From the NCBI GenBank assembly GCA_016748015.1, contig JAAOMT010000770.1, positions 4,223-68,222 on the forward strand: a stretch of DNA of 64,000 bases, in the 5' to 3' direction. This stretch comes from Geosiphon pyriformis. Its lineage: Eukaryota > Glomeromycota > Glomeromycetes > Archaeosporales > Geosiphonaceae. Positions 11,409 to 23,640 of the stretch are shown here, in pieces; position 1 is the stretch's first letter; the number at the start of each line of letters is the position of its first letter. A program made the translations under genes and the position numbers. The notes beneath the pieces are model-generated. The model saw only the letters and a list, made by a program, of their open reading frames with translations. It was not told the origin of the DNA and searched no databases.

Positions 11409-14400
11409 TTAGAGTTTCAAAAGTGTAATTCTCTCCGAATTATTTGTTCAACGATGGTATTTTCTGTGGATAAATAATTTTTACGAGCAATATAAAGGTG
11501 TAATTTCTAAATTGAAAAACTTTAACTCTGAAATATGATGCCCTAAAAAAATCTTCAAAAAATCTACTTTATACTTTGAAGTTACATAGAGAAATGCAAT
11601 TTAGGTAAAACTTGTTTCTTTAAGTTTATTTTTGGAATTATTCAGAAATCATTTTCAGTTGTATTTAACAAGAAATGTAGTACTGTATCAAAAGCCTCAA
11701 ACCTTCTGTGTTAAATTCTGCTATTCAAACTGGTTATGGTAAATTATATTGTTCGACAAAATGAACTGAAAATTTTTTATCTTTCTCTTGAATCAAAGAA
11801 TTGTAAAAAGAATATAGTATTCACATCTTTTAAAATTTGATTAGATATTTAAAGATTTGTGACCAATCAAATTGTTAGTTTGTCTGAGTACACTTGATAG
11901 TGTCCAGATGAGAATTCAAGTTAAGAAAGCCTCCAGAAATGGGTGAGAATATCACATTTTTTAATGTGCCTGGTATTATAAGAGAGAATTCATAACAATT
12001 ATTTTTGATTTCATGATTGTTTTAAACAATTACCGAAGAATGATATATCAAGATTAAGTTCGAGTTTTCGCTTTTGTTGTTCAGTGATGAGGGCTGAAAT
12101 TAAATTCAAATTTATTAACTTTCACAAAAAAGATAATATTTCTTGATAAAAATTGATGCTAGTTAAAAAGTCCACCAAAATGGTAAAACAAAGGTTCTTT
12201 AAGTATACTTCAATATGAACAAATTATCATCATTAATTTTTTAACAATAAATTCTATTTTAAATAATTTTAGAAATTAATATGGTGCTTAAATTGTAAGT
12301 TGAATGATTTTTTATAACGTGAGTAATTACATATTATTGCAGAAACTTTTCTTTGCAAATTATGCAGGGAAACCAGGTATCAAACAATTACGCAAGCGCT
12401 GTACTAAATCAAAGCCCAAGAAATTGTTGCGAAACATAGAATTGTTTATTTTAATGTGATACTATTTTCACATCTTTGAATTGCTAGAAGAAACAAAAAT
12501 CTTGATTCAAATAGCAAGGCACAATTTAAAAAAACATGATATATTTGGTAAACCCGATACTTAACAAAAGGTTACTATCTCAAATGAGTCTACATTCTTT
12601 TTTTTTTTTACAAAAAAACCAGGTAGGTACATTATGACCAAATAAAAAATGGAGCAACCAGTTAAACCAATTTTAATTGCTTAGCTGTTTTGTTATAAAA
12701 GAAAAATCCATGCCAAAATGGTTTAAAGAAATATATATTTGTGGATAGAAATATAATTTTTGATAAAATACATGGGTCGAAATTTATGAGTATATATTTT
12801 TATATTAAATCATAATATTAGTAAAAAATGTAAAGCCTACAAATTTAAAATACAAAAAATTTTGAAAAATTAAACATTTTAAGAATTTTTACTATAGTAC
12901 TTTATCAAAAAAAGTACAGAAATTTAAAAAAAAACATATGTTACATAGTTATTTAATTATGGCATTAATACAATATTTAACTTTACATAATTTTATTATT
13001 ATGTTCAATTTTCAACATTTTGAATTTATACCTAATAAAATTATGAAATAGATTTTACTAAATAACATAAAACAAAGTATTTTATAATATAAATAATATT
13101 AAAATTTATTTTAAAAAATTACTATAAGTGTTAATGTTATAAGGAAAATACTGTTAAATTTAATAATACAATTTTTTGTAAAATACGATAAATTTTATAA
13201 TAAAACATATTATTAAAGTATTTATACAATTATTAAATTATTATATATATTTTTAATAAAATTTAAGTTATTTAATTAATATTTTTTTGTTAAAAAAACT
13301 CGTAGTTGTTAAAATAAAAATTTAATCTCAAATGTACAATATATAAAAATAAAATATTATCTTTGTAAATTAAAGAAGTTTTTTTGTTACATATTGTCAA
13401 TAAAACTTGAAAGAAATAATTTATTTTAAATTTTTAAATTCCTAAACTTTTGATTAAAAAACATTGGATAAATTGTTTAAAATAAATATATAAAGATATC
13501 CTTTAAATCAAATAATCATTTTAAAATAGCAAGGTTTAGGAAGGAAAAAACAAAACAATAAATATGATTACGAAATTTATTTAACATTTAATGATGGATA
13601 TAGATTAAGACTTAATCTGCAATAGTTCAACCTACAGCGATTCGTATCTTAAAGGTTTTCTTATGGTGTAGATTTAGCGTCAATTAGAGTTACGAAACTA
13701 TGGGCATTGATATCATTAAGCACATGGTATCAAAAAATTTAAGAGAGCATATCAATAACGAATCTCAAATATCCGCCTTGATTTGAGAATACCAGATTAA
13801 AAAATGTATTCAAATAATAATGTTCCAAAATAGGGTGTAAAATGATTAGAATTTAATACTTTTTTGGTGTGTCTCCTCTGAGTTTCTCATAAACATCAAA
13901 AGAATGTAAAAGGATTGAAAAAATACATATATATATACTATGATATACATGAAAAAACGTAAAATTAATGTAGACTCGATGAACCTAAGGAATAATGATG
14001 ATAATGTTGGTGATTATGGTAATGATGATAGAGTGTTTTAGGTTAGGTTGGTATGCGCTTGATCTTTTGAAAAAGGGGAAAATTTATAATAACTATATTA
14101 TATAACAGAGAAGCATATGAAGCTAATGGCGGACAAAGTTTATAAGTTTAATTGTAAAAGATGATTTAAATAAAATTATTCAGTTAAGATTTTAAATAAT
14201 TAGGCTTGAATCCTGTTAAATTCAATGACCCTGAATGAAATCCCGCCCAGTCGACATTTAAAGATATACTTTACTCAATAACAAAAAAGATATTTTCAAG
14301 AAATTTACAAAATTTACGGTTTCTTCCCATCATAAATAAGTTTCTAAATAGAATATCCAAAAATGGGAATAGAGTCCTAAAGAAGGTAATATATGGGCAT

Positions 14401-14541
14401 ATATCGACTTATGCCCCTTAGTTGTTTAGCATTATTCCGAAATCCGAAGTGTGGTTCAATTCCAGCTGCATAGAGTGTAACTGCTTTCCGAACTTGGAGA
14501 ACCGTAACCTTTGGTCAATTTCAACCAAGGCTAATAATCTC
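11409..14541. other. Long intergenic stretch, AT-extreme in the middle
   Basis: No coding sequence recognised. 12640-13560 is close to pure A/T. The flanks look like ordinary non-coding DNA, including the presumed 3' region of the minus-strand kelch gene (13600-14540), which has several AATAAA-like words by chance composition. Confidence 0.45.
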
Positions 14542-17070
14542 TTAAAAACCTAAATTGGCTAAACCTTTGCTAACAAAACCAAAGCCAGAATCTTGTTGCC
14601 TTTGGGATTGTGCACCACCCGTTACGTAACCTCCATTTGGAGTGACAAAACTGCGTTGGGAACGTAATGATTTCAAGGAACTATTTGACCTTGTAGAACG
14701 TATATCGCCATTAATAACTGTCGATGTTGAAGATTGTCCATCATCTACAAAGGTTTCTGATGAATTTAAATCTTCTATTGTTGGAAGAAAACCTCGGGGG
14801 CTACTTGAACCGGACATTGTGGAAGTATTTGACAAGGCACGGGATCTATTACTAAAACCATTAAATGGCAATGAAGTCAGATGAGCTGCATATGGATCAT
14901 AATAGGAAGCTCGTGTATGATCTAGGGCTGCAATTGGAGGAGGACTAGAATTATTTGACGCCCAATGGCCCGATAAAATTATATCCTGATCAATAAGTGA
15001 GTGTCGTGAACTCTTTGATCCATCACTAATGTTATATCCTCGTATTGATGAAGCCGGAGATGAAGACCTTAGGCTGTATTCGTCAATCGAATTTTGCTGA
15101 TGATGAGTTTGGTACTGCTGATGCATCATTTTCTTAGTAGCGACCATTACTTTAAGAGCACGAATCTGGAGACCTGTCTGTCCAGATAAGGCAGCTGTTT
15201 CGTATATCAATGCAGCCGTCACCATACTGAGAGAAGCATGGAGAGCGTGTGTAGCCAATTGACGAAGTCTGCCCAGATTGTAAATATCAGCTAATAATAA
15301 AAGTTGAGAAAGGATCGCTGGCTGATGTTGTTGTGCTGTCAGTAAATGATCTGTATACAAAAATTGCAAAAATGCTAAAGTGACAGGATAAGTTTCTGGA
15401 AATTCTAAGGCTCGATATTTAAACATGAGAATCGCTGTCTCTTGAACAATTTCTTGAGGAGCATCTTGGTCATATTGGATCTCCGCAGCAAGATCAGCAT
15501 ATTTATCAACCAACATTTTAAAATGTGGCCATCTTTGAGATAATATTCGTGAATTGACAGGTATTTTTTTATTGTCAAGAGTAACAATTTCAAAATCGGC
15601 CATGTTTGGTTCATTCATCAATGCTAGTCCAAGCTCCTGAGCAGCTGTTGACATTGTTGCTGGGGGTGGTTGATAAATTCCAAAAGCTTCTAAATTCACC
15701 ACAGTCACGTGATCAAAGTTTGTTTGACGATGGTTGTAGTCTTCCACAAGAGATCGATCACGATGCCCAAGTACAATATAAGTGTTATTTTCTTCACATA
15801 ACACACCACGATTCCATGATCCAAAATTAAAACATGAGCCAGTGTCAATACGTGACCATACTAAATTCGCCAAGTTTAATGCCCATATACTAAATGTTTT
15901 GATGCTATTTGTGAGGTAAGTTCCTGAAATTATTAAGTGATGACCTAGAATCGCGCCAGTAGGAAAACGTAATCCTGGAGGTAGAAAAGCCCCGGTCATG
16001 TTAGCAGAATGATCTATGATCGGATAATCTTGTGATTGAGGTGGGGTTATAACTTGAAGTTCTCGTTTAACTTCGGTGAAATTGTAGTTAGAATACAAAT
16101 ACACTGGATTCGGATTGTTTTCAGTGACATTTGATGAATAAGAAAGTCGGTGTAATGAATTTCCCCTGGATGTTTGGATTCGTCTTGTAGATCGCGACCT
16201 AATAAGATTTTGTCCAGAAGGAGATCTACGCAATGAAGCTCGATTAGCACCAAATGCACCAATCGATGGCGGTTTTCGAATACTATTATTGCTAGCCAGA
16301 CTGCTACTCGAAGGTAAAGATTGTGAAGAGATGGATCTTCGAAGTACAGGAGGTGCATCACCAATTGGTGTTGATGGTCTTGATCCATTTTCGTATGATG
16401 AGAATGAAGATGATGTATGAGGTGGTGATACAGCTTGGCCAATATTATTCGCAAATAATGGTAAATTCGTATTACTTGTACTGCTTACTGCGAGTGAACG
16501 ATAGGTTCCACATTGCTTCTCGAAAGGTTTTGAAGAGGTCCAAATACATTGTTCCAAATCCAGCACGTTAATCTCCTCAATATAAGAATTTGTCAAATCT
16601 TGACCACCAATTACGACCAATTTATTAGCGGTCACTGAAGCTAAATGCGCGTATCTTGCACGAGGTGATGAAATTGATGATGAAATCTGTGGAACTACCC
16701 ATGAATAAGTGTCCAAATCAAAAATCGTAATATCATCAAGCACACATAGACCATCACTTGAAGCCCTTGAATAACCCATCCCGCCAAAGAATACAATTTT
16801 ATTTTGATATTGATTAGCCGAATGAAAGTATCTTGGTTTTGGAGCCCGTTTTTCGTAATCCATAAATCTGGTCCAGACGTAAGTCTTCAAATCGAGAATG
16901 TAAAGTTCATTCGTCATTCTGCGTGATGACACTAATCGACCGGCAAATAAAAATAATCGCATTCCAATCACTGTAGTTGATGAACCCACTAGCGGTGGTG
17001 GAATATCACCAGTTGTGACGCATGTGGTTGCGGTTAAATCAGCGATCCCTTGAAATCCAGGTGATGTCAT
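14542..17070 (-). CDS. Kelch-repeat and BTB-domain protein (Mds3/Ral2-like architecture)
   Basis: An uninterrupted 842-residue frame without introns. The N-terminal third carries kelch beta-propeller blades with the hydrophobic-plus-GG pattern: MRLFLFAGR, NKIVFFGGMG, NKLVVIGGQD, each followed by a DLxTYxW-type strand (LDLKTYVWTR, FDLDTYSWVV, LDLEQCIWTS). A long Ser/Asn/Arg-rich low-complexity linker spans roughly residues 200-320, then further blades (HHLIISGTYL, WALNLANLVW). A BTB/POZ fold starts near residue 490 at NMADFEIVTLDNKKIPVNSR and runs to about 640 (FLQFLYTDHL, LLLLADIYNLGRLRQLA). The tail is Ser-rich. In fungi, proteins of this architecture (Mds3/Pmd1, Ral2) act in TOR/Ras-linked morphology and sporulation control. 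Here that role is inferred from architecture only. Start: first ATG, no upstream in-frame extension seen. Confidence 0.85.
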   Translation of the reverse strand: MTSPGFQGIADLTATTCVTTGDIPPPLVGSSTTVIGMRLFLFAGRLVSSRRMTNELYILDLKTYVWTRFMDYEKRAPKPRYFHSANQYQNKIVFFGGMGYSRASSDGLCVLDDITIFDLDTYSWVVPQISSSISSPRARYAHLASVTANKLVVIGGQDLTNSYIEEINVLDLEQCIWTSSKPFEKQCGTYRSLAVSSTSNTNLPLFANNIGQAVSPPHTSSSFSSYENGSRPSTPIGDAPPVLRRSISSQSLPSSSSLASNNSIRKPPSIGAFGANRASLRRSPSGQNLIRSRSTRRIQTSRGNSLHRLSYSSNVTENNPNPVYLYSNYNFTEVKRELQVITPPQSQDYPIIDHSANMTGAFLPPGLRFPTGAILGHHLIISGTYLTNSIKTFSIWALNLANLVWSRIDTGSCFNFGSWNRGVLCEENNTYIVLGHRDRSLVEDYNHRQTNFDHVTVVNLEAFGIYQPPPATMSTAAQELGLALMNEPNMADFEIVTLDNKKIPVNSRILSQRWPHFKMLVDKYADLAAEIQYDQDAPQEIVQETAILMFKYRALEFPETYPVTLAFLQFLYTDHLLTAQQHQPAILSQLLLLADIYNLGRLRQLATHALHASLSMVTAALIYETAALSGQTGLQIRALKVMVATKKMMHQQYQTHHQQNSIDEYSLRSSSPASSIRGYNISDGSKSSRHSLIDQDIILSGHWASNNSSPPPIAALDHTRASYYDPYAAHLTSLPFNGFSNRSRALSNTSTMSGSSSPRGFLPTIEDLNSSETFVDDGQSSTSTVINGDIRSTRSNSSLKSLRSQRSFVTPNGGYVTGGAQSQRQQDSGFGFVSKGLANLGF

Positions 17071-19420
17071 TTTGTTTATTGAAGATAAGAGAATTGATAA
17101 TAATGAAGTAATCGTTTTATGAATTCAAAATATGAGATAACACATAAAGAATAATGTACAGAGGACTTGGTAAAAAAAAAAAAAAATTCCAAGCCTTGAA
17201 AGGAAAAAGTCTTTACTCGTTGAATGGGGTGTATCCAAGGCGAAGCCTGGTTAAGTATTTAAAAGAAGGTAAAACAACGGTAGCTTTTTTTGTTTAGATT
17301 ATTTAAGATGAGGAGGCTAGACCAAGTTTTTAAAAGATAGTTATTTTGGATTTTTCGTTCCCAAATTAGCTTGAAAATTTTGAACCTCTAAGGTAGTGTG
17401 TAAAAGAGAGTAGAATCGTTGCCTGCGATTCAAGTCGTGGTAGTTCTTGGACAAAGAAATAGTTTTGCCTTCAGACACCAAATAGTTTTGAACTGTCTTC
17501 GAGTGCGCGCACGTATACTCTGATAATAATTGTTATAAACTTTTAAGGAAGCCGAAAGAATGAACGGGACGTGCGGTGTACTAGATACCGTTTTGCAAAG
17601 AAACCACTCTTTCAACTCGTCGTTTCAATGTCTTGATGTGTCGTAAAAAATTGTTTTTTTAAGTTAAATAATAAATCATTTATTATAGTTTCCAACTCTA
17701 CTTTTGGTACGACTTTATATATTAACAACGTTGTTGATTTGTATATTTATGGTGTTGCTTGTGTACGAATGCTTTTAAAAGAGGTCATTATCTCAATGAA
17801 TAAATTAGTTCTAAATATCAAATACTAAGTTAATTTTTTAATTCTCCACATTTTTGTACTTCACAATGCATTCACAGTCTATGACTGACTGACTTACAAA
17901 TTGGGTTTAAAATTTAAATGGTAATGATAATTTAATTGGTGATTTTAAATTTTTATCAGTATGCCAAACATTAACCTAACTTTTAGTGTTTAGTTAAAAG
18001 ATAATTCGTTCATTTTACATTTACCCAACTATTTCATATTAGAAAATGGAAATTATAAAAACCAATTGGTCTCCAATTTCAAAACATAATCACGTGATAA
18101 TCTTTATTTTATATTTTAAATTTAACCTTGGCTTTGATTCATATAATAAAGACTAGTTATCGATAGCCATACAAAACCGGGAACGACCCATCGATTCCCT
18201 GGCATTGGTTAAATCTGGCTTATGTTTGTTATAATTTTCAGCCTGGGTATACATACTTTAGATTGACACCAGTTTCAAGTTACCCAAATGATTGACTCTA
18301 GAAGTACAAAGTGATTGACGATAACAAAGACTTTATTAGGCAAGTAAATATATATGATGTTGGTGCGAGTGTCTCACACACGATTCAAACTCCTTTAAGT
18401 CTTGTATCAAAAGTAGTTGTTGTATGGGAAAGAATATTTTCTTTTTTTTATATAGGGTATATCAAACACCAAAAAGGGTTCTACTATCTTTACTTTCTAT
18501 TTCTTGTTCATTAATATTCTTTCACAACTTCACTCCCTTCTTCTAAACACACTATATCATAATTATTCATTTAATTTAATTGATGGTGAGTAATTTGATT
18601 AGTTCCCTAGATTAATTGTCTACTTTTTCGCTTTCTCCTTTGAAAGTTTTATTATTTCGATTTTTATATGAATAATAAGGCAATATTTCTATTTAAATCG
18701 TAACTTTTATAATACAAAACATTAATAAATATTTGATTAATAAAAATTTTCAGTTAATAAATTTTGTACATTTGTTGTTTTCTTCATCAGAAATGTGGTA
18801 CATGTATATTTAGACTTAATCTTTACGTGTAATGGTCAATGAGTATTCTTTGTTCCTTTAATTTTATAATTTGTAATAATAGCCTTTTTTTTTTTGACAA
18901 ATTTTTATTATATTTTTATATTTATATTGCATAATATATATCTTTGAATGTTGATCAAATAGTTTTAAAATATATTACATCTTAATTGATTTGAAACATA
19001 AAATTTTTGGAAAATAAGTTTATCGCTTATATCTGTTGATGACCAAATAAATTTTTATTTAATTTTAACATTATTTGAATTTTTAAATTATTATTATTAT
19101 TATTTTAATTATTAACATAAGAGTTTAAATTTATTAAGGTAAAAGGAAGTATTTTGACGAATTACGATATTGAGTATTATGGGAAAGTTAGCAAAATAAA
19201 TTCGGTGCGAGAATAAGACGCCATTTTTTCATACTCTTTTATCACAACCCTGAACAAATTATTAACTTCTCCATAATACTGTAATTCGCTAAAATACCCC
19301 CTTTTATTTTATATAGTTTCAAATCATTATTAAAATTATTAACAAAATATATTAAATTGAAAAAATCTCTTCCAATAGTTTCTCGTTTTTGCATATGTTA
19401 ACCATTTGGAGAGCGCCTAA
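17071..19420. other. Intergenic, upstream of the kelch/BTB gene
   Basis: 17100-18550 is moderately AT-rich with no supported gene. A homopolymer A run lies at about 17172-17185. 18600-19400 is AT-extreme. Short open frames here (18311-18514 plus, 17430-17615 minus) lack motifs and splice support. Confidence 0.45.
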
Positions 19421-19422
19421 TT

Positions 19423-19850
19423 CTCAGCAGAGCTTGACTGTCCAAAAACTTCAGTTTGAATTCCAACTTGGCGAGACATACACTGGCTATACCTAGAACT
19501 CTTGATTTATCCTTGCGGCAGTCTGAATTCGGAAAACATTTTAGAGATTATTTAGGTAAATTTGGTCCGGCTAATTATCCTCATAATTAGTATTAGAGAG
19601 CAAGAGTGTGTATTCGACTTTGCTGTAAATATATTTTCGAATTAGTTCCTCGTGTGTTCCTGACAATAGGAACAGCAGAATTTTCAAATCCCAGGATGTG
19701 TGAGGTAAGCAAGCCATTGATTCGAAAATTTTTCGACAAATTCTTATTTTTCCGAGGATTAGTATAACATCATTGATTATACTTTTTGCAGTATTGTATG
19801 CTTTGTGCAACTCGGTTTCATTTACCAACACATTTCTAATTAGCGTTCGC
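19423..19850 (-). pseudogene. Decayed coding-like segments, unrecognised
   Basis: Two minus-strand open segments stand out against AT-rich surroundings by base composition and amino-acid texture. One reaches back from about 19850 (RNVLVNETELHKAYN) through KIRICRKIFESMACLPHTSW to a stop at 19571. The other covers about 19560-19423 with CRKDKSRVLGIASVCLAKLE and LDSQALLRIRRSPNG. I do not recognise either. The plus strand of the second segment is also nearly open, so even the strand is uncertain. They may be later exons of the gene starting at 20483 or an unrelated relic. Confidence 0.25.
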
Positions 19851-20109
19851 GTTTCACTTTGAATACTTCAAGTATACAATAGATGTGCCCTAATTTCAAA
19901 TTTTACTATTATTGGAGCTATAAGATTATAACTTCAGGATGGCCGTTATTTTATGGAAATGAGTAGGGGAAACACCAACATTTTTGTATTGGCAGACGGC
20001 GTAACCTTTCGTTATTGGAGGCTTCCATTGTTTACAGCCGTCGAAGGTGCATGGTAGGTGGAAAAAAATTATGCGTTTTTGATCGAAATGGGATGACGCA
20101 TTAAATGCC

Positions 20110-20483
20110 TTAGTAAGTAGTTTCCCATGGCTCTACCAGCTCGTGGAGCACTTTAGCAACGCTGCGTTGGTTGTACTCCTTGTCAAATTTGGATAAATTT
20201 CGAGGATGGGAAAAGCTCTTTAGAAAAGTTCTTGTTTGATAAGCTTTAAAACTGTAAACTAACTCACTTTTTTGTTCACTAAAAATGCATCAAGTTTTTC
20301 CTTCACCATCCCTCACCCCTATCCCCTATATTTCTTGACTAATTACATCAGAAAACTCACCTGAAACACGGTCCCGATGGTCCTCGACGGAACGGAAGCA
20401 GGCATAAGAGAAAGTGGAAGTAGGTATAACTTAGCCAACGTCACAAACAGTAAAATAAATCTCCTAATCATGATCTGACTCAT
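20110..20483 (-). CDS. Possible small two-exon gene with signal-peptide-like N-terminus
   Basis: Exon 1 (20361-20483) begins with ATG and encodes MSQIMIRRFILLFVTLAKLY followed by a hydrophobic, proline-containing stretch typical of a signal peptide or anchor. It ends at a consensus donor (CAG|gtgagt). Exon 2 (20110-20217) enters after ctaaag in the same phase and encodes FSHPRNLSKFDKEYN and VLHELVEPWETTY before TAA, about 76 residues in total with a 143-bp intron. In another frame just downstream (about 20140-19940) lies a cysteine-bearing stretch, HLPCTFDGCKQWKPPI, that could be the true continuation after a frameshift. The gene may therefore be longer, spliced differently, or already broken. 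No family recognised. Confidence 0.35.
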
Positions 20484-21349
20484 CAGTATGGCGTGATTTA
20501 TAATTTCCTAACTAGCAGATTGAGTTTAAGCTATAGAAGGCTAGTGAAAAAAGTCCTATTTTCAGTATTAGTATGCCTTCATATATTCCGTGATTAATTT
20601 TAGAAACCATTAAAAAGTCATTTTTAGCAACAAAGAACGGGGCTATCACATATGCAACTTAAATTTGGTACAAATTTTAATCAGACAAAAAAAACCTTTA
20701 AAAAATCAAAAAGTTTTTTTCGGGAAATTCACAATTGGAGAACAAAATGAAGCAATTATTTCATCGATCTATTTTAATTTTGATTCTAAGGAATGTTGTA
20801 CACTGTAATACCTGATCGTTTGGATTTTGAAGTCTTAAAGTGATATCTATTGTATGATTTGCCATCTCATTTTATTATATTTAGATTTAAATGCACAGAT
20901 TATGAGTTTAGGAGGTAGGTTTTACATTAGAGATGAATATTAAAATTTTTTTGTTTAAAACATCCTTATTCTTTGAAGAGTTATCTATTCCTTGTCAATT
21001 AGAATAATGCTACGTAAAGGCCAATTTTATTCAACATTGGAAAACAAAGAAAATATTTAAAATTTCTCTTTTTAAAGTTTTTCAAGCAACAAAGTAAAAT
21101 AATAAATGAGCTTGGTCAAAACTTTTCCAACTGAATTTAAAACTGAAAAAGTGATTTTAACTAGATTGAATTATTTATTGACTATTAATTCATAACATAA
21201 AATAATAGTAAGAAAAAAAAATTAATTCTTTTTTAAAATGTTTAACAAAATTTTTAATATGCATTTTAATAAATAAGCTGTATGTCTTGGTATAGTTAAT
21301 TGAATTTTTTTCTTTTGATAAGTTTATTTTTGTTTTTATTAAGTATGAC
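20484..21349. other. Intergenic
   Basis: Moderately AT-rich; no open frame with recognisable content on either strand. Confidence 0.4.
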
Positions 21350-21480
21350 CTCTTCGCTATCTATTGTATTAATACATATAGATGCCCAAAATAAATATGA
21401 ATCATGCACTTTCTACATGTGATCAGCCACCTGGACTTATTTTAAAATTACATTAAGCCAGACACTAAAAATAACTCTTT
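21350..21480 (-). repeat. Probable LINE 3'-end relic
   Basis: The plus-strand words ATCATGCAC and CTACATGTGATCAGCCAC, followed by a shifted AGCCAGACA, match the minus-strand LINE's 3' untranslated region at about 2374-2415 (TTATGCAC, CTACATGTGGCCAGCCAC, GGCCAGACA) in the same order and spacing up to a small insertion. This suggests a second, much older 3' fragment of the same LINE family in the same orientation. Confidence 0.45.
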
Positions 21481-23640
21481 TGTATCAAAGTTGTGCTGTT
21501 TTCAACAAATTTACTTATTCAGATTCTGGTATGTTTTTTATCAGATTTTACATTAAATCAAAGCAACTTTCATAGAATTACTAAACAATTAAATGTGGTT
21601 TCATTTTTTGAAGACTTAATTTTACTACTTACTTTATTAAGTTTTTAAGTAAACTAGTTATTAATTTACCAAAAATTTTAATTTAAGTATCTAAAATGAA
21701 AACTGGTCTTTTATTTTTGTATTAATTTTGTTTTTACTAATTAACAAAAAAGCTATTTGTGTTATCAAAAATTCATCATTAATTTTTATAAAATTAAATT
21801 TAAAAATATTTATAACTAATTTTTAAATAATAAAATAAATAATTGAATAGATTAATTTAAAAAAATTTGGATATTTTTCAAAACTAAAAACCATTATATA
21901 TATACATTAATTTGTGGTTATACAAAAAAAAATTATTTTAATTATAAACAATTTTATACTGTTGAGCTACTTATTTCTTAATTAAAATTTTTTATTTTTT
22001 ATACTACTAATTTTTTTTGTATATATATATTATTGTGTTTAATTATATATAATTGTTAATATTATATTAATAATTTTAATATTAATTAATTAAAAACTTT
22101 TATTGAAATAACAACTATTTATAATAACTTTGAAATTAAGAAATAGTAAAAAATATTTATAATAAACCAAAAAAATTAATTAATTTAAATTTAAAAGTAT
22201 TTTTAAAGAATTTATTTCTTTTTAATTTTTTTAAAAAAATTATTATTATTATTTACCAAGACAAAAAATAAGCAAAAAAATTTTTAAATAAACAATAGTA
22301 TTTACCAAAAACCAGATATTTTTAATATTATTAAAAAATATATAAAAAAAAACGTTACAAAAATGTTAAAAAAAGCTTTTTTTTTAAATTACAAACAAAT
22401 AGACTATTGCTATTTAAATAATAGTTAAAAACTGTTTTTGGCCACCTTTTTTTATCAATATAAAAAAAATAATAGTAATAATAATTAAATTATATAATAT
22501 TTTCTATTTTTTAGATTATATTTATTATTTTCAATTAATTAAAATTTATAAAATATTATTTTTGGTTAGGTTTAAATAAATTTATTTTTGAAAATTATAT
22601 AATTAAATTTTTGACAAACAATTTATTAAATTAATAATGAATTCAATTTTACTCTTATATTTAATAATATATTTTTAAAGTAACATTTTATATGTTTAAT
22701 GTTGTTAAATCAAAATCAAATTAATAAATTTTAATTTTTATAAAATAATATAATAAAGATTATTAATTCGCTTAATTTAAAAAGATATTGTAAACTTAAT
22801 AATAAAAATTATTAAAAAATTTTAACAATTTATATTTTATTAATAGTTGAAAATTAAAATAATTTTTTTTATTCATTATCAAATTTGAAATAATTTATAA
22901 ATGTAACTAAATGTAATAATTAAATTATGTATTATTTTAACTTCTTTAACAATTGAAAATTTGCTAGAATTTGGAAAATTAAAAATTATTTACAATGTGT
23001 AAAAAAAAAGCATTTTTCAAAAGTAGCAAATTTAACAACTTAAGTTATCAGAGAGAATTTCAATATTAAAATTACAATTTTTTAAATATTTAATTATAAC
23101 ACAATTAGCATTAATATTTAAAAATATTTTTATTAATAATATGCTTTTGATTTAGCAAGTTATTGCTTTTTTAAATTTTTGCTATGGTTTTTAATTTCAA
23201 GATTTTTTATTAAAACAAATAAACTTGTATTAAAACATTAAAAAAAACAGGTTACTTAAATATTGTATTAATTTTTGCTTTAAATCTTTTTTAACCATGT
23301 GCCAAAATTTTATTATACATTGCCAGTTATTCTTTATTTTATTATTTTACAATTAATCTTATTATATGTATTATTTTTTAATCTGATTATTAACTTTTTT
23401 ATTGACCTAATTATCAACTTAATTATTAATCTGGTCGTTAAAATTTTTTTAATTGTAATTAAAAAATTTAATAAAGTCTTTTTCAATGTTTTAAGCAAGA
23501 TATTAAATTCTTTTATATTTACTTATTGACAATTGACATTATTAAATATCAAATGACCAGTTAAAGTTAAAAGCAGCAAAAAACTGGATGATTGGATGAA
23601 AAAATTGCCTTAAACCTAAAAAAAAATGTACTTTGATGTT
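21481..23640. other. AT-extreme block
   Basis: About 2 kb of nearly pure A/T. The open frame at 23299-23529 consists almost only of Leu/Ile/Phe/Asn/Tyr codons, as expected from base composition, and is not called. Confidence 0.5.

Noticed and set aside
14642-16571. Open frames antisense to or in other frames of the kelch/BTB gene (e.g. 14642-14884, 15606-15830, 16047-16454, 16323-16571)
   Set aside because: They are shadows of an 842-residue conserved frame and show no motif of their own.
23299-23529. 76-residue hydrophobic frame resembling a mitochondrial protein
   Set aside because: Composition is fully explained by A/T-only codons; nothing else suggests organelle DNA.
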